This document shows positions 25,645-35,268 of a DNA stretch of 49,709 bases, in pieces (position 1 is the first letter of the stretch; the number at the start of each line of letters is the position of its first letter). The notes beneath the pieces are model-generated. The model did not search any database and was not told where the DNA came from. It worked only from the letters and a program-made list of their open reading frames with translations. The DNA comes from Spirochaetales bacterium (GTDB lineage: Bacteria; Spirochaetota; Spirochaetia; DSM-2461): positions 1-49,709 of the forward strand of contig JAQQAM010000063.1 of NCBI GenBank assembly GCA_028532905.1, given 5' to 3'. The translations under genes were made by a program, and so were the position numbers.

Positions 25645-27159
25645 ATGAGTGAGACTGTTATAGAGTTGAAGGGGATAAAAAAAGAGTTCCCCGGAGTTCT
25701 GGCCCTGGATAAAGTACAACTAAAGGTCGGCAAAGGGGAGGTTCATGCTCTGGTCGGCGAAAACGGCGCCGGAAAATCCACCTTGATGAACATCCTGTCA
25801 GGCACCTATCAACCTAATGAAGGGGAAATTCTGTATAAAGGAGCATCTGTAAGATTTCCTGAACCCCGAGATGCCCAGGATGCGGGTATTGCAATGATTC
25901 ATCAGGAACTGTCCCTGTCTCCCTCATTGAGTATTTATGAAAATATTTTTGTGGGACGCCTCTTGAAAAATCGTTTCGGTCTGACGGATATCGCTGCCAT
26001 GATCAGGGATAGTTCTGTTTTTCTGGAAGAGTTGGGTATGGGGACACTGGACCCCAAAACCCTTATTTCTGATTTGAGTGTCTCTCAGCAGCAGTTAGTC
26101 GAAATTGCTAAAGCTGTCTCTTTGAATTCAGACATCATTATCATGGATGAACCTACCAGTTCTCTAACCAGGAAGGAATCTCTTTATCTGTTTAAGATTA
26201 TTGAGGGGCTGAAGGCCAAAGGGGTCTCCGTATTATTTATTTCTCACAGAATGGATGAGATCTTTTCCATCTCTGATAAGATAACGGTTCTCCGTGACGG
26301 TCGGTATATCGATACTCTGGATACAGGGATAACCAATGAAAAAGAGATTGTATCCCTTATGGTGGGACGGTCTCTGGACAAGCAGTTTCACAGAGAAAAG
26401 AAAAAAGAATTCTCTGGCAACCCTTTGCTGGAAGTTAAAGATTTATCGGTTCCCGGATTGTTTGAAAATGTGAATTTTAAGCTGTATTCAGGTATGATTC
26501 TGGGACTGACAGGTCTGGTGGGAGCCGGACGGTCGGAGCTGGTTCAGTCAATATTCGGTGCCGATAATCTGCCTGATGGAGAGATTCTCATTCAGGGTGA
26601 CCCGGCGCAGATTAAAAACGTGAAAGATTCGGTAGGACTGGGTCTCGGGCTTATCCCTGAAGGCCGGAAAACCCAGGGCATATTCCGGGAAATGTCGGTT
26701 CGGGAGAATATCTCCATGACTGTTCTTCAGAAAGAACCGGGACAGTTTCTGATTGACAGAGCCCGGGAGTCGGAGGATGTCGAAGAATATATCCGGAAAC
26801 TGAGAATAAAGACCCCGGGGCCCGAACAGAAAATAAAATTTCTGAGCGGCGGGAATCAGCAGAAAGCCATTCTGGCAAGATGGCTCCTCAGTTCCCCCAG
26901 AATCCTCATTCTCGATGAACCGACGCATGGAATAGATGTAGGAGCCAAGGCTGAGATATATCAGCTGATGGAAGATCTGACCAGAGAAGGAATAGGTATC
27001 CTCCTTATTTCCTCGGAACTGCCGGAAATCATCACCATGTCTGATGAAATCCTGGTCATGTCTGAAGGAAGGATCAACGGCAGCCTGCCGGGTGATTCTG
27101 CCAGTCAGGATGAAATAATGCAGCTGTCCATACCCGGAAAAGAGAGGAGTAAGGCATGA
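25645..27159 (+). CDS. Sugar ABC transporter ATP-binding protein (RbsA class)
   Basis: A 504-residue double ATPase when started at the ATG at 25645 (MSETVIELKG), behind GGAGA; the reading from a GTG at 25621 would begin inside the hairpin. Domain 1 has GENGAGKST, LSVSQQQLVEIAKA and IIIMDEPTSSL. Domain 2 has GLVGAGRSE, LSGGNQQKAILARWL and ILILDEPTHGID. It powers the importer formed with the permease at 23575 and the binding protein at 24562. Its last four bases overlap the RbsD start (ATGA). Confidence 0.96.
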   Translation: MSETVIELKGIKKEFPGVLALDKVQLKVGKGEVHALVGENGAGKSTLMNILSGTYQPNEGEILYKGASVRFPEPRDAQDAGIAMIHQELSLSPSLSIYENIFVGRLLKNRFGLTDIAAMIRDSSVFLEELGMGTLDPKTLISDLSVSQQQLVEIAKAVSLNSDIIIMDEPTSSLTRKESLYLFKIIEGLKAKGVSVLFISHRMDEIFSISDKITVLRDGRYIDTLDTGITNEKEIVSLMVGRSLDKQFHREKKKEFSGNPLLEVKDLSVPGLFENVNFKLYSGMILGLTGLVGAGRSELVQSIFGADNLPDGEILIQGDPAQIKNVKDSVGLGLGLIPEGRKTQGIFREMSVRENISMTVLQKEPGQFLIDRARESEDVEEYIRKLRIKTPGPEQKIKFLSGGNQQKAILARWLLSSPRILILDEPTHGIDVGAKAEIYQLMEDLTREGIGILLISSELPEIITMSDEILVMSEGRINGSLPGDSASQDEIMQLSIPGKERSKA

Positions 27160-27623
27160 AAAAACAGGGATTATTGAATTCGGGACTGCTTAGGGCTCTT
27201 GGCAATCTGACCCATGGAGATATCGTTGTGATCAGTGATGCGGGGATGCCCGTTCCTGAGGGTGCTGAAAAAATCGACCTGGCGATAGTTCCGGATTACC
27301 CGGAAATTACACAAGTTCTGAAGGCTTTTCTGGAGGAATTTATTTACGAAAAGGTTGTGGTCGCCTCTGAGCAGAAAGAGAATAACCCTCTCCTGTATTC
27401 AAAAGTAAATTCCATTATTAAAAGATGTCCCATAACCCTCGCTCCCCACAGCGAATTTCTGGAGGATATGGTCTCCAGAGCGAAGTATGTAATCCGCACA
27501 GGCTCATTCGAGCCCTGGGGAAATATTCTGCTTGTTTCGGGAATCGATGCCCCTCTCTGGTTTGCCAAAGAGGGAGTGAAGGTTCCTGAAGAGTATGAGG
27601 AGCGGGTAAAGGTCAGCCTGTAA
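27156..27623 (+). CDS. RbsD/FucU-family sugar mutarotase (pyranase)
   Basis: A 155-residue protein of the RbsD/FucU family, starting MKKQGLLNSGLLRALGNLTHGD and then VISDAGMPVP, the family's hallmark N-terminus. RbsD interconverts the pyranose and furanose forms of ribose, and FucU acts on fucose anomers. The C-terminal region has YVIRTGSFEPWGNILLVSG, where the family's catalytic Tyr/His residues lie. It overlaps the ATPase gene by four bases and closes the operon, pointing to an aldose as the transported substrate. It ends in an 11-base convergent overlap with the mtlD-like gene, without a visible terminator. Confidence 0.92.
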   Translation: MKKQGLLNSGLLRALGNLTHGDIVVISDAGMPVPEGAEKIDLAIVPDYPEITQVLKAFLEEFIYEKVVVASEQKENNPLLYSKVNSIIKRCPITLAPHSEFLEDMVSRAKYVIRTGSFEPWGNILLVSGIDAPLWFAKEGVKVPEEYEERVKVSL

Positions 27624-28743
27624 GCTTTGCCAGAATCTGATCTGGTGACTGTTCTGCGAACTCATTGCAGAACTGCCGGTCCTGTTCAAACAGGTTCCCC
27701 TGATCATCCACCCCCTGGAAGCAGCAGGCTGCTCTGGCCACATCCAGAATCCCTCTACAGGGAAGGCCGTGTTTTTCTGCCAGTCTCAGAGCTCCTAGAA
27801 TTCTGTCGGAGGGGCTGAGCTTCCGGTATAAATCTCTCCCGACCCGGAAAACTGTGTCTCCCAGAGATTTGTTTTTAAACCGGTACAGAAGGTCATCAAT
27901 GTGTTCTTCCAGAACGGGTCTGGCAAAGGTCCGGGGATATTCGGCATACAGGGCATTCGCCGCTTCTGTCATAACAGCTTTCACTTCCCTGAATATCTCA
28001 TCCGATTCCAGAACTTCCCATATATAGCGGAACTCCGGATTTTTCCGGAAACCCAGATAGGCGCTGGCCGCATGGCCCAGATTGTGGATAAACAGTTTCC
28101 GGTCAACATAGGCCTTGATGTCGTCCACAGCCTTGAGTTCCCGGAAATCCGGAATCTCACCGATAAAGCCGTGTTTATCTACGATCAGGTTGTTGTATTC
28201 TTCTGCATACACCGCCAGAGGATCTTTTGCCAGATCTTCTTTTGTCATAATAGGGACCATTTTCCCAATGCTGGTTTCAACAAGGCCAAGCCTGCTTTCT
28301 AAAGGGTAATCTTCGGGCAGGAGCGACTTCATTTCCCTGCGGACCAGATCCGCCCCGTTTCTTATGTTCTCCGCCAGGATCAGATTGACAGGTGCGGAAC
28401 GTAAAATTAGGGCCTTTGAAATAACCGGCAGAATCCGGGGCAGAATACCGGAACCCACAGACGTGCTGACCATATCCGCTTTGAGGAGTTCCTCAATCAC
28501 CGCTCTTTCCTGGAGTCCGGACACAGCTCTGATATTCTGAATCCTGAGGATCTGATCCTCTTCATCATTCCTTTTAATATGAACCCTGTATTCCCCCCTG
28601 CGGTTCAGTTCATCAATCAATGACTGATTAACATCCACAAAGACGACCTTCCAGCCGTTTCTTGAGAACACCTGGCCTATAAAGGATCTGCCAATGTTTC
28701 CGGCTCCAAACTGGACAAGTGTTTTATCAGAGGAACCGGACAT
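27613..28743 (-). CDS. Mannitol-1-phosphate 5-dehydrogenase-family polyol-phosphate dehydrogenase
   Basis: A 376-residue enzyme of the long-chain polyol dehydrogenase family, closest in layout to MtlD. The N-terminal Rossmann fold has VQFGAGNIGRSF (GAGNIG at 13-18). The catalytic region reads DRKLFIHNLGHAASAYLG, with Lys216, Asn221 and His224. It should interconvert a polyol phosphate and a ketose phosphate using NAD: mannitol 1-phosphate/fructose 6-phosphate, or arabitol phosphate and a pentulose 5-phosphate. It overlaps the lyxose isomerase gene by 17 bases and is last in a three-gene operon with that enzyme and a PfkB kinase. The pentose or hexose version cannot be chosen from the sequence. 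Confidence 0.92.
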   Translation of the reverse strand: MSGSSDKTLVQFGAGNIGRSFIGQVFSRNGWKVVFVDVNQSLIDELNRRGEYRVHIKRNDEEDQILRIQNIRAVSGLQERAVIEELLKADMVSTSVGSGILPRILPVISKALILRSAPVNLILAENIRNGADLVRREMKSLLPEDYPLESRLGLVETSIGKMVPIMTKEDLAKDPLAVYAEEYNNLIVDKHGFIGEIPDFRELKAVDDIKAYVDRKLFIHNLGHAASAYLGFRKNPEFRYIWEVLESDEIFREVKAVMTEAANALYAEYPRTFARPVLEEHIDDLLYRFKNKSLGDTVFRVGRDLYRKLSPSDRILGALRLAEKHGLPCRGILDVARAACCFQGVDDQGNLFEQDRQFCNEFAEQSPDQILAKLTG

Positions 28744-29407
28744 AATCGGAACCTATCAAACGGAAGGGTTTTTCATCTTCTTCGATCTCGGGAAATCTGC
28801 CCACAGGGTTGAAGAAATTGTTGTCATGGCTGTCGTCATTTACCATAGAGACTTCGCCTGTAAGGACGGGGCCCTTTGCCTCTTCTCCACAGAAGGTATG
28901 AAACACTTTTTGAGGGATTGTGACACTTTCACCCGGCAGCAGCCTGACGGTTTCTCCCGCTCTGACCGTTTTGCAGATACCGTCAAAGCTGATTGTCATA
29001 TCCTCTTTGCTGAACTGATCATTCTCATCTGCCTGATAAAAAGTAATAAGAAGGTTACCCCCTCCTCTGTTGATGATATCTTCCATCTTGGACCAGTGGT
29101 AATGCATAGGCGTATACTGTTCTTCCTGGACGATCATGATCTTTTCAGCGTAGGGTTTCTGATAGTTCTCATCCCCCAGTCTGCCGTTGCGCAGTGTGAA
29201 CAGGAGCAGTCCTTCCCTGGAAAAATCATTGTGACCGAAGTCTGTGATGTCCCATCCCAGCTGCAGTTCCAGGATCTCTTTATACTTGTCTTTGCCCTTT
29301 ACCCAGTCTTCTTCGGTGAAATGGGCGAAGGGGGGGAGTTCAAATTTCATATGATTAAAAAACTCCACTGATTCTCTGATGATTGTATTTATTTCTGAAC
29401 GTTTCAT
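28727..29407 (-). CDS. D-lyxose ketol-isomerase (cupin)
   Basis: A 226-residue cupin of the D-lyxose isomerase family (PF07385). Metal ligands are visible as His102 and His104 in MHYHW, Glu109 and His170 in KVFHTF, nearly the same numbers as in the E. coli enzyme. GWDITDFG and LFTLRNG are further family marks. The start is the ATG at 29407 (MKRSEIN) behind GAGGAG. It shares ATGA with the stop of the kinase gene, which rules out the longer reading. The family converts D-lyxose to D-xylulose and D-mannose to D-fructose. The product would be phosphorylated by the kinase upstream. Confidence 0.93.
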   Translation of the reverse strand: MKRSEINTIIRESVEFFNHMKFELPPFAHFTEEDWVKGKDKYKEILELQLGWDITDFGHNDFSREGLLLFTLRNGRLGDENYQKPYAEKIMIVQEEQYTPMHYHWSKMEDIINRGGGNLLITFYQADENDQFSKEDMTISFDGICKTVRAGETVRLLPGESVTIPQKVFHTFCGEEAKGPVLTGEVSMVNDDSHDNNFFNPVGRFPEIEEDEKPFRLIGSDYVRFL

Positions 29408-30522
29408 AATTCTCCTCTGTTCCATTGTTTGATCAGGTTTATTACTTCTTTGAATGATCCGCTGCGGCCGTTTCTTACAAAGAATCCGCTGACCGCATTG
29501 GCAAACTGAAGCCTCTCTTCTGCTTCAAGGTTTAACAGTGAGGCCAGACAGAATCCGGCATTGTACCGGTCGCCGGCACCAGTGCTTTTAACAGGGTTTT
29601 TACAGTAGGGACCGTCTGCCCAGTATTCCCCTTGGGCATCGGCGAATGAGGATCCTTTAACGCAGTGCAGGGCGACAGCTGTTATTCCCAGGGTCTCCCT
29701 GATCCGGGATGCCAGACGGGCTACATCCTCTCCTTCTTCACTGACCGGTTCCAGACCGAACAGGTCCGCCAGAATATTTCCTTCGTTGAGGTTCCCGCCG
29801 AAAATGGTATTTCCGTATTTCTGGAAACCTGAGAGCACTGAAAGCATTTGTCTGATGTCTTCCCGGCTTCTGCTTCTCGGGTCCACCAGATCAATGTAGA
29901 TGACGGGTCTGTGCGTGAGCCTTCTGAACAGCTCATCCTGCAGATACTCCCAGCATTCAGTCATATAGGGGTAGAGGGACCAGTTTGTCAGGGCAATCAG
30001 TCCTGCAGACTCACAGGATGTGAGGAATTTACCGTCTGCAAACTCTTTTTCAAGCAGTTTCCGGTTCAGAGCGGCAAGCTGGCTTACGGATGAAAGCATA
30101 TACTTTCCATCATCAAACTCCAGTGCCATAGTGAGGCCGGGGTCGCAGGATAGAGTGGTAAAAGAATGGCACTGTTTTGAGAAATCCGAGAAGGCCTTAT
30201 TGAGAGGCATGCCTGTGGTTCCAAAGAAATCCACCCTGGCTCCCAGACCTGTCAGTCCGTCGGCAAGGTTGACAGCACAGCCTCCAATTTCTTCTCTTTC
30301 GATTACGATTTCTCTCAGACTGCTCCGGTTGGAGGCAGCTTGAAAAAGTTCTCCAAGGTGCATCATGGTCGGAACGGGCCTGTAGTGATCCAGATCTGTT
30401 CTCTCATCAACAACTTTAATGATCTGATCGATAAAACCGTCAAATGCGCTTACGAACCTATATTCGCTGATCTTGTCATCTGCTTCTTCCAGATGCGTGA
30501 GCAAAGGGTTCAGGTCTTTCAT
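29404..30522 (-). CDS. PfkB-family carbohydrate kinase
   Basis: A 372-residue ribokinase/PfkB-type sugar kinase, somewhat longer than the usual 300-330. The N-terminal sugar-binding part has EEIGGCAVNLADGLTGLGARVDFFG, and the ATP/anion-hole motif is STGAGDRYNAGF with the catalytic base Asp318. An extra N-terminal stretch of about 60 residues precedes the usual first strand. It is the first gene of the leftward operon, with a TACCTCC-complement ribosome site (GGAGGTAA). It is divergent from an AraC regulator, which is the obvious candidate controller. It probably phosphorylates the ketose made by D-lyxose isomerase. Confidence 0.9.
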   Translation of the reverse strand: MKDLNPLLTHLEEADDKISEYRFVSAFDGFIDQIIKVVDERTDLDHYRPVPTMMHLGELFQAASNRSSLREIVIEREEIGGCAVNLADGLTGLGARVDFFGTTGMPLNKAFSDFSKQCHSFTTLSCDPGLTMALEFDDGKYMLSSVSQLAALNRKLLEKEFADGKFLTSCESAGLIALTNWSLYPYMTECWEYLQDELFRRLTHRPVIYIDLVDPRSRSREDIRQMLSVLSGFQKYGNTIFGGNLNEGNILADLFGLEPVSEEGEDVARLASRIRETLGITAVALHCVKGSSFADAQGEYWADGPYCKNPVKSTGAGDRYNAGFCLASLLNLEAEERLQFANAVSGFFVRNGRSGSFKEVINLIKQWNRGEL

Positions 30523-30563
30523 GTTTTACCTCCTGATTCAGTCCGGATATTTCGGATCGGTGT

Positions 30564-30586
30564 CGGGTCGGATACTCCGGGTCGGA
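30564..30586. repeat. Direct repeats in the divergent kinase/AraC promoter region
   Basis: CGGGTCGGA occurs at 30564-30572 and again at 30578-30586, a 14-base period, with related CGGAT copies just to the left. Direct repeats between divergent genes are a common form of AraC-family binding site. No clear sigma-70 promoter could be placed. Confidence 0.35.
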
Positions 30587-30688
30587 CTATGAATAATGTC
30601 ATATTATTATCCTTGTCAGGTGTTTGCTTCAGATTTATTGCTTATAAATGTTGCTTTATTGACAATTTGGGCTGATAATGAGGGTCTT

Positions 30689-31543
30689 ATGAAATATGAA
30701 GATAGATACCATCCTTCGGATCAGCTTGTCTTTAAATCCCTGGAAGAAGGGGAAATCGAGATAACAGCCAACCATCTGGTCAGTGTCCGGGAAAGACAGT
30801 TTGCCCATAATCACAGAGCTCATCTGCATTATCACAATACAATAGAAGTGAATGTGAACCGGGGTGTCTCCGGCAGCCTCTGGATAGAGGGGGAGCATAT
30901 CAATCTGGAGGATATATCCGTTCTTGTGACTCCTCCCGGAGTACTGCATTCCTTTGATTTTTCCCCAGGGGAGGGAACCTTTGATGTACTTCATATTTCC
31001 ATTTCAAAACTCAGACAGTATCTGAACCTGGAACGTTTTTGCGGAAAGGATCTGAGTGAACTTAGAAAAATTAATTACCGGGATCCCGCCTACCTCTCAA
31101 TTGTACCCTTGGTGGATTCCATGAAAGACGTTGATGAACAGGATGTTTTTACCCAGATCAGAATCATTCTTGAAATACTGGGAACCGTTCTTCAGCGGTC
31201 CGAAGGGGATGTCTACTCACAAAAGCCATCTCCTGTATTAAAAAAAGTCATCGATTATACAGAGAAAAACTACATGAACAAGATCTCTCTGGATATGATT
31301 TCATCCTATGTAGGGCTGTCGAGATCCTATTTCAGCCGCTTTTTCAAGAAAGCCACCGGCACTGGATATTTCACGTATTTGACCCTGATGCGTCTGGAGA
31401 GGGCAAAGGAGAAAATTTATTCCGGGGAGAGCGTTTCAGATAGCTGCTATGCCTGCGGGTTTGATAATATCTCCTATTTTATCCAGCTGTTTAAAAAGCA
31501 TAATGATGGTATTTCACCGGGGAAAATCAGGGAGAAACAATGA
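30689..31543 (+). CDS. AraC-family transcriptional regulator
   Basis: A 284-residue regulator when started at the ATG at 30689 (MKYEDRYHPSDQ). The longer reading from 30596 adds a hydrophobic N-terminus unlike the family and runs through the promoter region. Residues 30-120 are a cupin-like sensor (HYHNTIEVNVNRG, VTPPGVLHSFDF). Residues 185-284 carry the two helix-turn-helix units (ISLDMISSYVGLSRSYFSRFFKKATG and VSDSCYACGFDNISYFIQLFKK). It overlaps the histidine kinase gene by ATGA, so it belongs to the two-component operon. It probably also regulates the divergent kinase/isomerase operon. Confidence 0.92.
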   Translation: MKYEDRYHPSDQLVFKSLEEGEIEITANHLVSVRERQFAHNHRAHLHYHNTIEVNVNRGVSGSLWIEGEHINLEDISVLVTPPGVLHSFDFSPGEGTFDVLHISISKLRQYLNLERFCGKDLSELRKINYRDPAYLSIVPLVDSMKDVDEQDVFTQIRIILEILGTVLQRSEGDVYSQKPSPVLKKVIDYTEKNYMNKISLDMISSYVGLSRSYFSRFFKKATGTGYFTYLTLMRLERAKEKIYSGESVSDSCYACGFDNISYFIQLFKKHNDGISPGKIREKQ

Positions 31544-33708
31544 GGCTTATAAAAAGAACAAACCTCTTCCTTATCGGTCTTATTTTTCTTCAGGCGGTTC
31601 TTGCTTATAATTTTCTTACAATCTCTCTTGTGAATTTTTCACAGAGAGAGGGCCGGCGTCTACTGAATGAAGACTTCAAAACCATAGAAAGGCATTACAG
31701 CCAGCTAAAGAATCAGGTCTGGGCAGATCTGGTTCATTTGGATAATACATTCTTTGAACCAGCATCAGAACCGACCCTTCCCCGTATTCTGGAACTGGTG
31801 AATTCAGAAAATCTGGATTATATTATTCTGTCCAGAGAAGAGCTGACAGGAGAAGAGCTGTCCAGAGAAGGGGGGACTTCCGGTGTCTACGGGATCAATT
31901 TAAAGCATCCCTATTCGGACATCCCCTATAAGGAGATTCCTCTGAAGAAGGGGCGATGGCATCCGGCCCTGTCCCTGGAACGGCGTGCTGACGGACTGTT
32001 TCTGGTTGGTGCTTTGCAGGTGGATATAGCTGAAAGCGGTGAGAACCCTTTTGTAGTGAATCTGATCAAAGAGATTGATAACGGCTTTGCAAAGGATCTC
32101 TGCTATAACACATTATCGGGAGTTATTCTTTACTCCGGATCTGTTCCTTTTTCCGGAACATTTGATCCCCGGTACTATTTTGAGGAAATTGAACAGTTTC
32201 ATGCCCGGAACAGAGAGGAGGGGCCGGCCACCTTTTTTGATATAGAGTTCTATGATAAAAGCTATAACATTCTATTGTCAGAACTGGATACTCTCAGCGA
32301 CAGGAATACGGAAGTCAGTATTGCCGTTTTTTCCCCCAATCTGTCGATCAAACAGAGATTTTCCACCATACAGAATCAGTTTCTGATGATCAGTATTCTC
32401 TGCGTCATACTGGCTATGATCATAAGTCTGTTTATTTCCAGATCTATTTCCAGGCCTGTACAGGAACTGGGGCGGGCCATGGATTCTCTGACCAAAGGGT
32501 ACTTCCCAACGGTTAACCCTGTAAAAACAGCAACAGAAATTTCTAATCTGTACAGGGATTTTAATGCCATGGTGGAAAGGATGAAATACAACTCTTCCCA
32601 GCAGATTGCTCTTATTCAGGAAATCACCTTTCTCAAGACATATAACGAGCAGGTTGTTGAGTCCATCCGGGAAGGGATTGCCATTATTGATAAAACTGAG
32701 CATCTGAATCTTATGAACCGGGCATTTCTGGGATTCTGTCCCGAAATTGATCCTTCGGGTAATCCCCGGATTGAGGATGTTCCATTCTGGAATGAGGAGC
32801 TGGCCACCCATCTGGAAAAGGTCAAAAACAGATCCCGGGACAGCTTCTCCACGCTGTGCAGAGTCAAAGAGGGAAAGCTGTATGATGTTAGGCTGTATCC
32901 TCTCAATGACACCGGTTATGACAGATCCACTCAGAACTCTACGGTTATGATGGTCAACGATATTACAGACAAAGACAATATGGAAAGTCATCTGATACAG
33001 CTGGAAAAGCTCAATTCACTATCCATTCTGACTGCCGGTGTGGCCCACGAAATCAATAATCCTCTGGCGTCGATCCTGTCCAATGTGGAAAACCTTTCCT
33101 TTCTGGTAGAGGACGAGGAGGGACAGACCTCCATACAGTGGATTAAAAAAGAGATCAGAAGAATTGCCAATATAGTGAGAAGCCTCTTTACGTTTACAGG
33201 ATCTGACAGCAGGACGTCATCGGGAAAAGAGAGCAGCAGCTTATATGATGCCTGGGTTCCTCAGCTGGATCATTATATGAAGTATCTTCTTAAAGAGTAT
33301 AAAAACGTTGAGTTTGTGAATGCTCTGGGAGAGATTCCTGCCAATCTCAGTATTCCGGGAGATGAAATCCTGCAGATTCTGATTAATCTTTTAAACAATT
33401 CTGTTCAGGCTATTCAGGGGGGAGGATATGTAAAGATTACTTCCTGTATGGAACATTCCGGAACGTATTTTGAACTGAAGGTCATGGATAATGGACCGGG
33501 CATTTCCCCGGATATCAGAAATAAAATATTTGATCCTTTCTTCACAACCAAGCCGGTTGGGAAAGGGACAGGACTGGGGCTTTCCATTGTTTACGGGCTG
33601 GTTAACAAACATGGCGGACGGATTGAATTTGATTCACAAAATGAAGAAGGATCTGTTTTTACATTATTATTTCCTGTGAAAGAGGGCACATCCAATGGAA
33701 CATTATGA
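31540..33708 (+). CDS. Membrane sensor histidine kinase (NtrB/DctB-like)
   Basis: A 722-residue sensor kinase. One membrane segment at about residues 8-28, an extracytoplasmic sensor of about 250 residues and a second segment (about 283-303, [20 protein letters not shown]) lead into a HAMP domain and a PAS-like domain (about 370-485). The dimerisation domain holds the phosphorylated His503 in [17 protein letters not shown]. The ATPase domain has the N box [19 protein letters not shown] and [20 protein letters not shown] is the NtrB/DctB-type H box, fitting the NtrC-type partner that follows with a 14-base overlap. The external sensor probably detects the substrate, or the loaded binding protein, of the ABC system at 35.3-38.8 kb. 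Confidence 0.95.
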   Translation: MRLIKRTNLFLIGLIFLQAVLAYNFLTISLVNFSQREGRRLLNEDFKTIERHYSQLKNQVWADLVHLDNTFFEPASEPTLPRILELVNSENLDYIILSREELTGEELSREGGTSGVYGINLKHPYSDIPYKEIPLKKGRWHPALSLERRADGLFLVGALQVDIAESGENPFVVNLIKEIDNGFAKDLCYNTLSGVILYSGSVPFSGTFDPRYYFEEIEQFHARNREEGPATFFDIEFYDKSYNILLSELDTLSDRNTEVSIAVFSPNLSIKQRFSTIQNQFLMISILCVILAMIISLFISRSISRPVQELGRAMDSLTKGYFPTVNPVKTATEISNLYRDFNAMVERMKYNSSQQIALIQEITFLKTYNEQVVESIREGIAIIDKTEHLNLMNRAFLGFCPEIDPSGNPRIEDVPFWNEELATHLEKVKNRSRDSFSTLCRVKEGKLYDVRLYPLNDTGYDRSTQNSTVMMVNDITDKDNMESHLIQLEKLNSLSILTAGVAHEINNPLASILSNVENLSFLVEDEEGQTSIQWIKKEIRRIANIVRSLFTFTGSDSRTSSGKESSSLYDAWVPQLDHYMKYLLKEYKNVEFVNALGEIPANLSIPGDEILQILINLLNNSVQAIQGGGYVKITSCMEHSGTYFELKVMDNGPGISPDIRNKIFDPFFTTKPVGKGTGLGLSIVYGLVNKHGGRIEFDSQNEEGSVFTLLFPVKEGTSNGTL

Positions 33709-35107
33709 AAATATTCTTTTAATAGATGATGAAGACGGTTTACGCTTCGGTTTGAAAACTTACCTGACCAAACAGGGATATCAGGTTTTTGACGGCAGAG
33801 ACAGAAAGGATGCCCTGGCTTATGTAAATGCCTATCCCATTCATATCGCTGTTCTTGACATAAGGCTGGAGAATGAAGAAAGGGGTCTGGATTTAATTGA
33901 TCTGCTCAGGGAGAGGAATCCGGATGTTATCATACTCATGGTGACCGGCTATGCACAGCTCGAGACGGCAGTTGAAGCGATCCGGAAGGGGGCAAACGAT
34001 TACCTGGAAAAGCCCCTGGAAAATGACCGTATTCTTGATTCAATCCGTAAGAACATTGAGATATTCAATCTGAGAAAAGAAAACCGGTTGTTGCGGAATG
34101 AACTTAAAAATATAAATCCCTTTCAGCGGATTGTGGCATCCAGTCAGAGTATGAAAGACATTGTTCAGATGGCGGATAAAGTCAAAAATCTTGCCCCCAA
34201 TATTCTGATTACGGGAGAGAGTGGTACTGGAAAGGAAGTTCTGGCCCGGTATATTCATTATACAGGCCTGCGGAAAGAGAACCTTTTTGTGGGTCTCAAC
34301 AGCGCGGCATTATCCGATTCTCTTTTATTAAGCGAGCTGTTCGGTCACCGGAAAGGGGCTTTTACAGGGGCGGTGGAGAACAAAACCGGCAAGCTGGAAC
34401 TGGCTCACAACGGTACATTCTTTCTGGATGAAATTGGTGATATGAATATGGATATTCAGGCCAAGTTCTTAAGGGTTCTGGAAGAAAGAAGTTTTGAACC
34501 TCTTGGCGGGAATGAATCGGTGAATGTAGATGTTCATGTGATTGCCGCAACAAATAAAGATCTTGAGCAATTGATCCGGGAGGGGCTGTTCCGGGAAGAC
34601 CTTTTATACCGTCTGAAGGTTATTAATTTCCACCTTCCCCCCTTACGGGAGAGGGTGGAGGATATTCAGGGTCTGGCTGACAACTTCATTCTGAATTTCA
34701 ACAGGCAGTATGGAAAAAGGATCAATAAACTCTCCCCCCCGGTTCTGGAAATCCTGAAAATGCATATATGGCCCGGAAATATCCGTGAACTGAGAAATGT
34801 TATCAATCAGGCAGTCATTCTGACTGATGGAAATGATATTGATTTAGAAATAATATCCAATCTTCTGGGAAACAGGAAAATCAGAAATATAGACTCCCCC
34901 GGGAACCCTTCAGAATCCATTCCTCCCATTCTGGAAACAGGCAGTTTATCAGAGCGTATAGCACCTGTTGTTCAGTATTATGAGAAAAAGCTGATTATGG
35001 AAACTCTCTCACGTAACAATAATAATAAATCCCGAACGGCGGAGGAGCTTGGTATCACAAGAAAGACAATTGGCCGTAAATTGCAATCCTTCGAAGATTC
35101 TCCTTGA
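33695..35107 (+). CDS. NtrC-family response regulator, sigma-54 activator
   Basis: A 470-residue three-domain activator. The receiver domain (1-120) has Asp11/Asp12, the phosphorylation site Asp55 (VLDIRL) and Lys106. The AAA+ domain has Walker A GESGTGKE (174-181), the sigma-54 contact loop GAFTGA (221-226) and Walker B LDEIGD. A FIS-type helix-turn-helix ends the protein (NNNKSRTAEELGITRKTIGRKL). It is the last gene of the AraC/kinase/regulator operon. Palindromes 4-53 bases after its stop and a sigma-54 promoter 160 bases on suggest that it activates the next ABC operon. Confidence 0.96.
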   Translation: MEHYENILLIDDEDGLRFGLKTYLTKQGYQVFDGRDRKDALAYVNAYPIHIAVLDIRLENEERGLDLIDLLRERNPDVIILMVTGYAQLETAVEAIRKGANDYLEKPLENDRILDSIRKNIEIFNLRKENRLLRNELKNINPFQRIVASSQSMKDIVQMADKVKNLAPNILITGESGTGKEVLARYIHYTGLRKENLFVGLNSAALSDSLLLSELFGHRKGAFTGAVENKTGKLELAHNGTFFLDEIGDMNMDIQAKFLRVLEERSFEPLGGNESVNVDVHVIAATNKDLEQLIREGLFREDLLYRLKVINFHLPPLRERVEDIQGLADNFILNFNRQYGKRINKLSPPVLEILKMHIWPGNIRELRNVINQAVILTDGNDIDLEIISNLLGNRKIRNIDSPGNPSESIPPILETGSLSERIAPVVQYYEKKLIMETLSRNNNNKSRTAEELGITRKTIGRKLQSFEDSP

Positions 35108-35110
35108 ACC

Positions 35111-35160
35111 GGGTCATGGATGTCCCGGAAAAGTGAGACATTCATGTCCCACTGGGACAT
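35111..35160. promoter_or_regulatory. Enhancer-like palindromes for the NtrC-type activator
   Basis: ATGTCCCACTGGGACAT (35144-35160) is a perfect palindrome with a 3-base centre. An ATGTCCC copy at 35120-35126 lies 24 bases upstream and faces GGGTCAT (35111-35117), one mismatch from the inverted half. The sites lie about 110-160 bases before the -24 box, the usual place for activator binding. Confidence 0.65.
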
Positions 35161-35268
35161 GGGTGATCTGATTAATCTTGTCAATAAAAAATTGTATTAT
35201 TCTTTTTTGTTTGTTTTAAATCCTTAGCTGAGAAGCAAATGGGTAGTTTTGTTGTCTGTCGTCTCTAA

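Noticed and set aside
28694-29371. Plus-strand open frame of 225 codons opposite the D-lyxose isomerase
   Set aside because: The isomerase has all four metal ligands and tight operon overlaps; the opposite frame is a shadow.
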